From positions 1-16,429 of the forward strand of contig JAFVEX010000089.1 of the NCBI GenBank assembly GCA_017475785.1: a stretch of 16,429 bases of DNA, given 5' to 3'. The notes under the pieces were generated by a model. It was not told the DNA's origin and did not search any database. It saw nothing but the letters and a program-made list of their open reading frames with translations. Made by a program: the position numbers and the translations under genes. Positions 1 through 6,626 of the stretch are shown here, piece after piece (position 1 is the first letter of the stretch; each line of letters begins with the position of its first letter). This DNA is from Eubacterium sp. (GTDB lineage Bacteria; Bacillota_A; Clostridia; Lachnospirales; Lachnospiraceae).

Positions 1-1
1 A

Positions 2-685
2 CGGAATATGATGCTCAACTCGTTTTTGCCGAAAGACCGTGCTTTCTTTCTCTCCCAGACGGATCCGATTGCGCTGCGTGAGCAGCTGACAAGGAAGGGA
101 CGGATTTCTTTTGATATTCTGATGGAGAATCTGGAGGGGAATCATATCTGGGTGTGCCACTCAATGACAAGAGTCCGCGATTTCAGCGAAGGGCATCTCC
201 GCTTTGTGCACACGGTACTGAACATTGACAAGGACAAGCGGGAACTGCTGCAAAGGATTCAGATTCTGGAAAACCGCTCTGCGTATGATCCCGCCGCCGA
301 CGACGGTATACCGGAGGATGATTCCCAGGCGGGCGGAACCGGTACATCCAGGGCGAATGCCGAAAAGATTCTGGATCAGATCGAGCAGCACATTCATCAT
401 AATTATATGCAAAAAATGACGCTAAAGGATCTGAGCCGGAAATATTTTATCAATACGGCTTACCTTGGGCAGCTGTTCATCCGAAGGTACCAGATTCCGT
501 TCAGCGAGTATCTGTGCCGGGAGCGTCTGTCGCACGCCGCGCTTGCGCTGACGACTACTGACAAGCTGGTGTATGAGATTGCCGGCGAGGTCGGCTACAC
601 GAACCTGAATTATTTTATCAGGCAGTTCTCGGAGCACTATGGCTGCTCACCGTCCAGATACCGCAGACAGAATACCGCGAAGTGA
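2..685 (+). CDS. AraC-family transcriptional regulator, 5' truncated by window edge
   Basis: This is the C-terminal part of an AraC-type DNA-binding regulator. The frame is open to the window edge (two codons before the ATG at 8), so the true start may lie outside. Counting from that ATG, residues about 120-222 are a double helix-turn-helix domain: first helix region near LKDLSRKYFINTAYLGQLF, then the second-HTH signature with AGEVGYTNLNYFIRQFSEHYG and the usual SPSRYRR end. Residues about 30-80 (GRISFDIL through NIDKDKRELLQ) resemble the end of a PAS-like sensor domain, and an acidic Gly/Asp linker joins the two parts. The ligand and target are unknown. The gene converges on the hexokinase gene with only 12 bp between stop codons, and I see no canonical terminator. 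The AraC assignment is firm; the PAS reading is tentative. Confidence 0.85.
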   Translation, partial: RNMMLNSFLPKDRAFFLSQTDPIALREQLTRKGRISFDILMENLEGNHIWVCHSMTRVRDFSEGHLRFVHTVLNIDKDKRELLQRIQILENRSAYDPAADDGIPEDDSQAGGTGTSRANAEKILDQIEQHIHHNYMQKMTLKDLSRKYFINTAYLGQLFIRRYQIPFSEYLCRERLSHAALALTTTDKLVYEIAGEVGYTNLNYFIRQFSEHYGCSPSRYRRQNTAK

Positions 686-697
686 GAAGGCGCCTCC

Positions 698-1984
698 TCA
701 GTTCTGGCGCACCGCCGCGGCGGCGCTGCCGATCAGGTTGCTGCTCTCCACTTCGTGGAAACGGAAATACCTTCCCTGTTCTAATGTAATGATCTGATGC
801 GCATAATACTTGATGCGATCCTGAAGCGCTTCAAATTTTTGCCAGGTAGAGCCTTCCATGATGATTACGGCCGGCTCTGTGCGGCTCTTTCCTGTGTTGC
901 AGTGCTCCATCACCGCGGCCAGATGCTCCGCTACAAGGCGCGCCGCGCGGTCGACCACGTTGTCAATCACGGCCAAAATCAATTCCTTTTCTTCCTGCGA
1001 AGCGCAAAGCTGCGCGAGCGCGTTTGTCCCATCCGGATCGGCGCTGAAGAGGCTGATCTCTTCCGTCGAGATGCTGCCTTTGGCAAGCAGGCGGTTCCGC
1101 AGGTCACCTGAGAGCTGCGTTTCCGGCTCCGATGGCTGCCCGCTGCTGTCCTGCTGCGTTTCTGGCTCCGATGGCTGCGTGCTGCTCTCCTGCAGGTTTT
1201 GCAGCAGCGCGTAATAAACCACGCTGCCCAGATACGCGCCGGAAATCTGTTTTTCCATCAGCCCCTCGCCGGGATTGCCGGAATTGCGGTCTACTTCTCT
1301 GTCGTAGTCCTGCATCTCTACAAGCTTGTATTTTCCAGCCTCAATATTGATCAGCATATCATAAGACGCATTGATTTTTTTGATGTTTTCTGCCCGCTCC
1401 ACGTAGCAGCTGTTCATTCCGGTTCCCAGAATCATGCCAATTGCGGAAGCGTGCGTTTTTGGCGCCAGCTCACTGATTCCGCCGAAATACGTCGCGACGG
1501 TATCGTTCAGCACACAGATTTTCAGGGGGGCTTTTCCGCGCCTTCGCAGTTCCTGATTCAGCGCCTCTCCGAGCAGCATCCCCTCTGACCCGGTGACCGT
1601 CACATCTTTGCAAAAGCTGATGACCTTTCCATCCCGGTTCTCCAGAATTTCCGCGGGATAAGAAAAGCAAAAGCCGCAGCATTCAACGCCATCCAGCATC
1701 TGCTCCATACGGTTTACCAGTTCCGTGATTAACTCTTCTGATGAGATCGGCGTTCCGGTTCCGGGCATGCGGTCCTTGATCGAATCCAGCACGGTAAGAC
1801 CACTCTCTCCCAGCTGTACTTTGACGATCCGCAGATTTGTGCCGCCCGCGTCAATTACCAGGATCGGGCTGGAATCCGGTTCTGCCTCCTCGATCCCCAG
1901 ATAAGTCGGAAGCATGGGGAGCGACGAAACGCCCGCAAGGCCGGCCTCCATTTCCTTCATAAAGTTTTTGATACCTTCTCTCAT
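698..1984 (-). CDS. Hexokinase-family sugar kinase (eukaryotic-type fold)
   Basis: Predicted ATP-dependent hexose kinase of the hexokinase_1/hexokinase_2 families, cytoplasmic, 428 aa with the chosen start. Visible motifs: phosphate-1 loop IDAGGTNLR (about 44-52), SYPAEI (about 108-113), LNDTVAT with the presumed catalytic Asp161, phosphate-2 GTGMNSCYVE (about 187-196), the hexokinase-typical GEGLMEKQISGAYLG (about 239-253), EGSTWQK (about 377-383) and the C-terminal GSAAAAV. The ATG at 1984 has a GGAGGG site 8 nt upstream (1993-1998). A longer frame from ATG 2014 lacks a site and would begin at the predicted transcription start, so I reject it. A 13-residue tandem duplication rich in Ser/Pro/Glu/Gln sits at about 267-292, probably a surface loop. 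Substrate (glucose, mannose or another hexose) cannot be told. The gene lies divergent from the Uma2 gene. Confidence 0.88.
   Translation of the reverse strand: MREGIKNFMKEMEAGLAGVSSLPMLPTYLGIEEAEPDSSPILVIDAGGTNLRIVKVQLGESGLTVLDSIKDRMPGTGTPISSEELITELVNRMEQMLDGVECCGFCFSYPAEILENRDGKVISFCKDVTVTGSEGMLLGEALNQELRRRGKAPLKICVLNDTVATYFGGISELAPKTHASAIGMILGTGMNSCYVERAENIKKINASYDMLINIEAGKYKLVEMQDYDREVDRNSGNPGEGLMEKQISGAYLGSVVYYALLQNLQESSTQPSEPETQQDSSGQPSEPETQLSGDLRNRLLAKGSISTEEISLFSADPDGTNALAQLCASQEEKELILAVIDNVVDRAARLVAEHLAAVMEHCNTGKSRTEPAVIIMEGSTWQKFEALQDRIKYYAHQIITLEQGRYFRFHEVESSNLIGSAAAAVRQN
1114..1191. repeat. 39-bp tandem duplication inside the hexokinase gene
   Basis: Two adjacent 39-bp copies (1114-1152 and 1153-1191) differ at only a few bases. 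They are in frame and encode two 13-residue units sharing the core QPSEPETQ. The insertion falls after the conserved ISGAYLG helix and adds a hydrophilic loop, so it probably does not disturb the active site. Confidence 0.85.
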
Positions 1985-2022
1985 TGTAGCGTCCCTCCAG
2001 TAGACTGTGCTCATTCGGCGTG

Positions 2023-2028
2023 ATTATA
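2023..2028 (-). promoter_or_regulatory. Candidate -10 box of the hexokinase promoter
   Basis: A perfect TATAAT is read on the - strand, about 40 nt upstream of the chosen ATG at 1984. No convincing -35 box lies 16-18 bp upstream of it, which would fit an activator-dependent promoter. Transcription would start near 2016, supporting the 1984 start over 2014. Confidence 0.5.
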
Positions 2029-2039
2029 TTATTTCACCC

Positions 2040-2068
2040 TTGACACTCATTATGTGACGTGGTATATT
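2040..2068 (+). promoter_or_regulatory. Sigma-70-type promoter for the Uma2 gene
   Basis: TTGACA (2040-2045), a 17-bp spacer, then TATATT (2063-2068) make a near-consensus housekeeping promoter reading right. The transcript would carry a leader of about 220 nt before the ATG at 2294. An inverted pair TTATGT (2050-2055) / ACATAA (2071-2076) brackets the -10 box, and another TTATGT lies at 2092-2097. These are candidate operator half-sites that could also act on the divergent hexokinase promoter. Confidence 0.65.
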
Positions 2069-2106
2069 CTACATAACATCATTTCGCGCGATTATGTAAT
2101 GAATTG

Positions 2107-2263
2107 GACAGGAAATCCTCTGAAACAGGATACTTCTCTGTCAAATTTCGCGTCCGCAACAGAAGATTTCCCCCGCTGCTGCCGGGTGTTGCGGGTGACC
2201 AAAAATCCCTCAAAAACAATTATAAATAAGATTGATGCTTCAGGCAAATCCCATTTCGCCTGA
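2107..2263 (+). promoter_or_regulatory. Foldable 5' leader upstream of the Uma2 gene
   Basis: This 5' untranslated stretch has several pairing options. GACAG (2107-2111) pairs with CTGTC (2137-2141) and encloses ATCCT/AGGAT. The alternative GGAAATC (2111-2117) pairs with GATTTCC (2165-2171) and excludes the first fold. CCCGC (2172-2176) can pair with GCGGG (2191-2195). A stem TCAGGC-AAAT / ATTT-C-GCCTGA (2240-2263) sits just before the ribosome site AAAGGA (about 2281-2286). I recognise no known riboswitch class. A short frame at 2054-2263 starts upstream of the promoter -10 box and is not considered a gene. Confidence 0.35.
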
Positions 2264-2293
2264 GAGTGTTCAATTTCACGAAAGGATCGTATT

Positions 2294-3097
2294 ATGTCTA
2301 TTTTGTATGATAATTCAGATAAACCTGATCCATCCGCATATGATGCCGCTGCGAATTGCGCAGTCTACAGACCTGATTCTCCGCGCGCTATGATGCTCCT
2401 GCGAGAGGCGCTTGCGGACTATGCGGCGTCCAAAAAGAAGCAGTTTGAGATCCCGGAGGAACCTCAGCAGGCCGCAGAATTTCTGCTGCGGCAGCTGATT
2501 CCCGGCAAACAGCAGGGAGATTATACGATTGATGATCTGGCCGCTCTTCCGGACGGCCTGCGCTTTGAGCTGATCGACGGATATCTGTTCGTGATGGAAT
2601 CTCCCTCGTTCAGGCACCAGACACTATCCATGCTGCTTGCCAGCGCAATGTCATCCTACATTCTGGAAAACAGAAGCCCCTGCTCTATCGTGCCTTCGTG
2701 GGATGTCCGTCCGGATCCCGGCAGAAAAACTCTGCTGGAGCCGGATATACAGATTTTCCGGGAGGCGTCCAAAAATACCGGCGGATATTTAAAAGGCGCG
2801 CCTGACTTTGTCATCGAAATCCTCTCGCCCTCCACCCGCAGAAAGGATGAAAAGCTGAAGCTGCGGAAATACAGAGAAATCGGCGTCCGGGAATGCTGGC
2901 TGATCGATCCGGCGGCAGAGTGGATCAAGGTCTATCATTTTCATGGCAAAGCGAAGTCCTCTGCCGCGCTCTACAGCTTCCGTGACACCATCCCTGTCGG
3001 AATCTGCGAAAGCGGACTTCGGATTGATTTTTCAAAAATACTGGAACAGCTTCTCTACCTGACATCCCTGCAGGATGAAAACAGTTTTTCCAACTGA
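2294..3097 (+). CDS. Uma2-family (DUF820) putative restriction-endonuclease-fold protein
   Basis: 267 aa. Residues about 76-255 form a Uma2/DUF820 domain, a PD-(D/E)XK-type nuclease fold of unknown substrate that is common in cyanobacteria and some Firmicutes. Likely active-site residues are visible: E92 in FELIDG, D151 in LLEPDI, E175 in FVIEILSPST, and a Lys in the KLKLRKY stretch (about 187-193). About 75 N-terminal residues precede the domain, longer than usual; they are Ala/Pro-containing, then charged, with no recognised motif. The start has AAAGGA 7 nt upstream. The last 12 or so residues are encoded by the first copy of a 35-bp repeat array and the stop codon spans the copy 1/copy 2 junction, so the natural C-terminus may have been replaced. 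No partner methylase is present. The cellular role is unknown. Confidence 0.85.
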   Translation: MSILYDNSDKPDPSAYDAAANCAVYRPDSPRAMMLLREALADYAASKKKQFEIPEEPQQAAEFLLRQLIPGKQQGDYTIDDLAALPDGLRFELIDGYLFVMESPSFRHQTLSMLLASAMSSYILENRSPCSIVPSWDVRPDPGRKTLLEPDIQIFREASKNTGGYLKGAPDFVIEILSPSTRRKDEKLKLRKYREIGVRECWLIDPAAEWIKVYHFHGKAKSSAALYSFRDTIPVGICESGLRIDFSKILEQLLYLTSLQDENSFSN

Positions 3098-3200
3098 TGT
3101 CCCTGCAGGGTGAAAACAATTTTTCTGCTTGATACTCCCGCAGGATGAAAACATTTTTTCTGCTTGATGTCCCTGCAGGATGAGGACAGTTTTTGCTCAC
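3061..3200. repeat. Four tandem 35-bp repeats between convergent genes
   Basis: Four units with exact 35-bp period (3061-3095, 3096-3130, 3131-3165, 3166-3200) abut directly. Each carries CC(C/T)GCAGG, mostly the 8-bp palindrome CCTGCAGG, followed by ATGAAAACA-like and T-rich bases. Copies differ at several positions, more so in the last. The array spans the whole gap between the convergent Uma2 gene and cbiO, and both stop codons (3095-3097 and 3197-3199) lie in it. There are no spacers, so it is not a CRISPR. GAAAA/TTTTC within units could form small hairpins, making a weak bidirectional terminator possible; the function is unknown. Confidence 0.9.
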
Positions 3201-3913
3201 TGATATCGCAGCGGAAGCTCCATGTGATGTGCCTCCAGAAGTGCTTTGTCGCGCAAAATCTCCTCTGCGGATCCGTCTGCGGCGAGCGCTCCTCCCGAAA
3301 GAAGAAGCACGCGGTCACATGTATCGAGTATCATATCCAGATCGTGCGAGGCGATCAGCCGTGTCTGGGGCAGATTCCTTATGGCATTGATCACCGTCCG
3401 CCTGTTGCAGGGATCCAGCGCCGACGTCGGCTCATCCATCAGGATGATCTCCGGATCCATCGCGAGAACTGTCGCGATCGCGGCCATACGCTTTTCTCCG
3501 CCGGAGATTCTGTGATTGTGGCGGTGTTTCAGATCCTCCAGATTCAGCTGCCGCAGGATCTCGTCGACGCGAGCCTCTGCCTGTTCCCGTGACATCATGT
3601 AATTCAGAGGTCCAAACATCATGTCCTCATAGACTGTGGGCATAAACATCTGATTATCAGAATTCTGAAGAACATATCCCAGCTTGCGCCGGATTTCCTT
3701 TAGATTCTCTTTTACAGGAGACAGGCCGTCGGCCAGAATTGTCCCGCTCTGGCACGGCAGAAGGCCGAGCAACAGCTTCATCAAAGTCGATTTGCCCGCT
3801 CCATTCGCCCCGATCAGCCCGACCGCCTCTCCGTCATCAATCGCAAATGACAGATCCTCAAGGGCTGTCCGCTCTCCGTCATAAGAAAATGTAACATGCT
3901 GGAACTCTATCAT
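3197..3913 (-). CDS. cbiO: Cobalt/nickel ECF transporter ATPase (CbiO)
   Basis: ATP-hydrolysing subunit of an energy-coupling-factor metal importer, at the cytoplasmic face of the membrane, 238 aa. Motifs: Walker A GANGAGKST (35-43), Q-loop VLQNSDNQMF (about 81-90), signature ISGGEKR (136-142), Walker B IILMDEPTSALDP (about 156-168) and switch His190 (ASHD). The ATG at 3913 is chosen because AGGGG lies 9 nt upstream and MIEFQHVTFSY is the usual family start; the longer frame begins with TTG at 3943. It follows cbiQ by 22 bp and is last in the cbiM-cbiQ-cbiO operon. A single ATPase gene suggests a homodimeric module. Its stop codon lies in the last unit of the 35-bp array. Confidence 0.93.
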   Translation of the reverse strand: MIEFQHVTFSYDGERTALEDLSFAIDDGEAVGLIGANGAGKSTLMKLLLGLLPCQSGTILADGLSPVKENLKEIRRKLGYVLQNSDNQMFMPTVYEDMMFGPLNYMMSREQAEARVDEILRQLNLEDLKHRHNHRISGGEKRMAAIATVLAMDPEIILMDEPTSALDPCNRRTVINAIRNLPQTRLIASHDLDMILDTCDRVLLLSGGALAADGSAEEILRDKALLEAHHMELPLRYQ

Positions 3914-3935
3914 TCGCTGTATCCCCTGCTGTTTT

Positions 3936-4736
3936 CTATCCAAAAAATCCCCCGATCAGGCTGGCGACCGGGACAAATCTTACAACCACGAAAAACACCA
4001 TATTCAGCGCCACATACACCGCGTCCCTTCTGTCAAACGGCTTCCACGGCGCGTAATGAAAATGTCCGTGGTAGCCCCGCAGCTGCATGCTTGCGTACAG
4101 CTCCTGCGCGCGATCCATGCTCCGGAGCAGCAGCTGTCCGAGAAACGAGCCCCAGGCACTGACATGAATCCCTTTTTGGCCGGGCGCCCGCAGGTGATAC
4201 GCGTCCGTCATCACTGCCAGTTCTTCCGTCATCACGCCGATATAGCGATAAGTGAGCAGGAACAATGTCACCAGAATCCCGGGCACATGCCAGTTCCTGA
4301 GCGCCGCGCAGAGGCTGTCGACGGGCGTGGATGCCATCAGCAGAAAAGAAGCCATCAGGCAGAAAATTCCCTTTAGCATCAGTGTAAGCATGGAAACCAC
4401 GCCGCCGGAAACAGGCACGGATCCCAGGTATAACAGTGGTGTTTTGTCAAAAAAGGGATTCAAAAGACCAACTGCCATGACAAGCGGAAGGATGACGCGC
4501 GGTTTATAGAAGCAAAGACGGACCGGGATTCCGCTCAGCTGGAACAGGAATACCGGCCATAGAACCATCGGGATCAGTCCCGCAAGATCGTATTTGGAAA
4601 ATGATACCGCTGCCAAAATGTACACGATCGTGCTCAGCAGCTTGGCTGCCGCATTCCGGTCATGGATCACGGAGTGCTGCGCCGCGAGATCGTCCATCTG
4701 GGATAATTCCCGCAGCGCCTGATTCATTTTGTTCAT
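3936..4736 (-). CDS. cbiQ: ECF transporter T component (CbiQ)
   Basis: Transmembrane coupling subunit linking the metal-binding CbiM to the ATPase, 266 aa. Hydrophobic segments are seen at about 31-70, 80-95, 104-135, 150-168 and 243-265. The two cytoplasmic coupling motifs of T components, short Arg-containing segments that contact the ATPase, are visible as YHLRAPG (about 180-186) and MQLRGYHG (about 217-224). The sequence AYHLRAPGQKG matches CbiQ-type proteins rather than vitamin-type EcfT. An AT-rich site with GGAA lies just before the ATG at 4736. Between cbiM and this gene are 96 bp without a recognised element. Confidence 0.92.
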   Translation of the reverse strand: MNKMNQALRELSQMDDLAAQHSVIHDRNAAAKLLSTIVYILAAVSFSKYDLAGLIPMVLWPVFLFQLSGIPVRLCFYKPRVILPLVMAVGLLNPFFDKTPLLYLGSVPVSGGVVSMLTLMLKGIFCLMASFLLMASTPVDSLCAALRNWHVPGILVTLFLLTYRYIGVMTEELAVMTDAYHLRAPGQKGIHVSAWGSFLGQLLLRSMDRAQELYASMQLRGYHGHFHYAPWKPFDRRDAVYVALNMVFFVVVRFVPVASLIGGFFG

Positions 4737-4832
4737 TCTGTTTGTTCCATCCGCGGGCGCTTATAAGACACCCTCGTTGCTTGTCCACCAGACATGCGCA
4801 TTTGACGTCCTGTCCGGGGTCTCAGTCAGCCA

Positions 4833-5915
4833 TTATGCTGAGGCCTTTTGATCCGCGCGCCTGCCGTTTACTGTTTTTTTCCGGAAAAATCCTCCGGCCA
4901 GGCAGATCAGCACGGCGACTGCCGCAACTATGGCTGATCCCACGATGCCGGAAACGGATGTCCCGGCGGCACTTTCGCTGTTTTTAAAAGAATAATCCGG
5001 CAGAAATGAGGTTTTCTCCTGAATGCTCTCTGCCGTGTCGGCTGCCCCGCTGCTGATGCCGAAATCTTCTTCATCCAGTCCCATATTTTGCGCGTATCCG
5101 CTCTCCTGATTGCCAAAGAGCGCCCACTCCAGGCCGTCAGGATGGCTGCTGGCCAGAAGACTCAGGCCGCCGCCGACCACCAGCGCGACAGCCGCGATCG
5201 TTACGACAACGCCGCGCAGTGAGCCTCTTCCTTTCGATTCTGTCCCGGCCACGTCAACGTCTTTGAGCAGCTCCGGCCGCGCGGAATACACATAGTTCAG
5301 CACCGCAGCTGTGATCAGACCCTCCACCAGGCCGATCGCCAGATGAATCGGCTGCATAAGCGCCATAAACGCCCCGAACGGCAGCTCTGTGATCCCGGAT
5401 AGACTTGTCTCCAGCACAACAGAGAACGCGCCCAGCTGCAGTGTAATCACACACCCGAGAATCGAAGCCAGTGTGATGCCTGTCCGGCGTGAGGCCTTGC
5501 GCCCCTGGAATCTCCTGCTCCGCATCAGCGGCCGCCAGATCAGATAGTATCCCACAAAGCACCCGTAAAATGCCATGTTCCAGACATTTGCTCCCAGTGC
5601 CATCAGTCCTCCGTCCGCAAAAAACAGGCATTGAATTGCCAGAATCACAATCATCGACAAAAAGCCGGCCTGCGGTCCCAGCAGCGCCGAGAGAAGCATG
5701 CCGCCGCACATGTGCCCGGAGGATCCGGTGCCGGGTATTGTGTAGTTGATCATCTGCCCCGCAAATACCATAGCCGCGGTGACAGCCATCACCGGCAGCT
5801 TCTGCGGATCGTCTTCTTTCTTCAGTTTGTAGATGGATGCCCCTGCCGCCGCTGCGGACGCGGCGTACATTGTCGTTGCCACTGCCGGAGACAGCAGCGC
5901 GTCTGCCATATGCAT
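4833..5915 (-). CDS. cbiM: Cobalt/nickel ECF substrate-binding subunit CbiM with fused PDGL (CbiN-like) domain
   Basis: Metal-specific membrane component of a group I ECF importer, 360 aa. The N-terminus MHMADALLSP carries the conserved His2, part of the Co/Ni site formed with the free amino terminus. The second family motif PGTGSSGHMCGG (about 61-72) carries H68, and GANVWNM and MQPIHLAIGLVEG are typical. After the core (about 1-210), a C-terminal part holds one TM segment (about 233-255), HPDGLEW (258-264), LPDYSF (305-310) and a last TM (about 321-344). This is the CbiN/NikN-like auxiliary unit fused in one chain, which explains why no separate cbiN exists. GGAGG lies 7 nt before the ATG. 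Co and Ni cannot be separated from sequence alone. It is divergent from a metal-sensing regulator. Confidence 0.93.
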   Translation of the reverse strand: MHMADALLSPAVATTMYAASAAAAGASIYKLKKEDDPQKLPVMAVTAAMVFAGQMINYTIPGTGSSGHMCGGMLLSALLGPQAGFLSMIVILAIQCLFFADGGLMALGANVWNMAFYGCFVGYYLIWRPLMRSRRFQGRKASRRTGITLASILGCVITLQLGAFSVVLETSLSGITELPFGAFMALMQPIHLAIGLVEGLITAAVLNYVYSARPELLKDVDVAGTESKGRGSLRGVVVTIAAVALVVGGGLSLLASSHPDGLEWALFGNQESGYAQNMGLDEEDFGISSGAADTAESIQEKTSFLPDYSFKNSESAAGTSVSGIVGSAIVAAVAVLICLAGGFFRKKTVNGRRADQKASA

Positions 5916-5977
5916 TTGTTTTCCTCCCGGTTCTTTTTCTTCTACATATTAATGTACTAAAGAATCGGGTACGTGAG

Positions 5978-5994
5978 AAGCCCCTTGGGGGGTT
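5978..5994. promoter_or_regulatory. Candidate CsoR/RcnR-family operator (C-tract/G-tract palindrome)
   Basis: CCCCTTGGGGGG at 5981-5992, flanked by AAG and TT, is a near palindrome with G/C tracts. CsoR/RcnR/InrS-family repressors bind G-tract-containing inverted repeats. It lies between cbiM and the divergent CsoR-like gene and abuts the -35 of the latter's predicted promoter. It lacks the exact TACT-G6-N-AGTA flanks of the enterobacterial RcnR site. Confidence 0.55.
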
Positions 5995-6021
5995 ATCAAT
6001 TCGATGCTGCCATGGTAAAAT
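5993..6021 (+). promoter_or_regulatory. Candidate promoter of the CsoR-like regulator
   Basis: TTATCA (5993-5998), a 17-bp spacer, then TAAAAT (6016-6021). It starts immediately after the G-tract palindrome, so a repressor bound there would cover the -35 box. That suggests autoregulation. On the opposite strand, TTGATA (5994-5999) could be a -35 for cbiM, but no good -10 lies 17 bp from it. Confidence 0.45.
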
Positions 6022-6118
6022 GAAGGGGCAGCGCAGTCGAAAACGGATGTGCAGCAGGCCGGCAATCGATTTTTGCGTTTGTGTCTGACTGTGCAGAAAG
6101 AGCAGGTATACCGGGCTT

Positions 6119-6523
6119 ATGGCTACACCCCTCCATAATCAAGAGCATACACATGAACGCATAAATGAACACACATATGAGCTCACACATGAACATACAC
6201 ACGAGCACGCACATGATCATATGAACGAACATACGCATGAGCATGCGCATCATCATATCCACAGTGATGATGAAAAACGCGCTGTACAGAACCGTCTCTC
6301 CCGGGCGATCGGACATCTGAACAAGGTCAAGTCCATGATCGACGAGGATGCGGACTGCAGCGAAGTACTGATCCAGCTGGCTGCTGTCCGTAACGCAATC
6401 AACAACACAGGCAAGCTGGTTTTGAAAAACCATATGAATCACTGTATTGTGCACGCGATTGAGGACGGTGACACAGAGACGATAGCAGCGCTTAATCACG
6501 CGATCGATCAGTTCATGAAATAA
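6119..6523 (+). CDS. CsoR/RcnR/InrS-family metal-sensing repressor with His-rich N-terminus
   Basis: 134 aa. Residues about 50-134 are the all-helical DUF156 fold of metal-responsive repressors. The four family fingerprint positions read H48, C80, H105, C109. C80 to H105 is 25 residues, H105 to C109 is 4, and H48 lies exactly 32 residues before C80. This HCHC pattern is the one I know from the nickel sensor InrS; copper CsoR has no ligand at the first position and RcnR has His at the last. Residues 6-48 contain 17 histidines in HxH and HEH runs, a probable Ni/Co-binding or buffering tail. ATG 6119 is the first Met after an in-frame stop; the ribosome site is weak (AGCAGG, 12 nt upstream). Divergent from cbiM, it probably controls cobalt/nickel uptake and itself. 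It is followed by a hairpin. Confidence 0.9.
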   Translation: MATPLHNQEHTHERINEHTYELTHEHTHEHAHDHMNEHTHEHAHHHIHSDDEKRAVQNRLSRAIGHLNKVKSMIDEDADCSEVLIQLAAVRNAINNTGKLVLKNHMNHCIVHAIEDGDTETIAALNHAIDQFMK

Positions 6524-6529
6524 AGTACG

Positions 6530-6580
6530 CGGGGCTGTCACATTATGATAAGCAGTTAATTGCTTTATGTGGCAGCCCCG
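6530..6580. terminator. Long hairpin between convergent genes, probable bidirectional terminator
   Basis: CGGGGCTG-T-CACAT (from 6530) pairs with ATGTG-G-CAGCCCCG (ending 6580), with an inner AAGCA/TGCTT stem. It lies just after the CsoR-like stop and downstream of the permease stop on the other strand. T-rich tails on either side (TCATTCTATTAT on +, CGTACTTTATTTC on -) are only moderate. Confidence 0.7.
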
Positions 6581-6626
6581 TCATTCTATTATAGTAAATG
6601 CAATTAAGTGTCTGCGTTTCCTATAA

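Noticed and set aside
700..727. GC-rich palindrome after the AraC-type gene as a terminator
   Set aside because: CGCCGCGGCGGCG lies within the hexokinase coding end and no T-run follows on the + strand.
2054..2263. 69-codon frame in the hexokinase/Uma2 gap
   Set aside because: Its start codon lies inside the predicted promoter, upstream of the -10 box. It has no ribosome site and no recognisable protein.
2238..2270. CTGAGAG-like bases suggesting a TPP riboswitch
   Set aside because: The other conserved TPP riboswitch segments are missing, and the downstream gene is unrelated to thiamine.
3061..3200. Possible CRISPR array (regular repeats)
   Set aside because: The 35-bp units abut directly with no unique spacers, and no cas gene is present.
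5916..6118. Cobalamin riboswitch upstream of cbiM
   Set aside because: The cbiM leader on the - strand is short, and I cannot find the conserved B12-box or the required multi-stem core.
5996..6541. 181-codon frame on the - strand with Met/Cys-rich repeats
   Set aside because: It is the complement of the His-rich tract of the CsoR-like gene, whose strand has the conserved fold and metal ligands.
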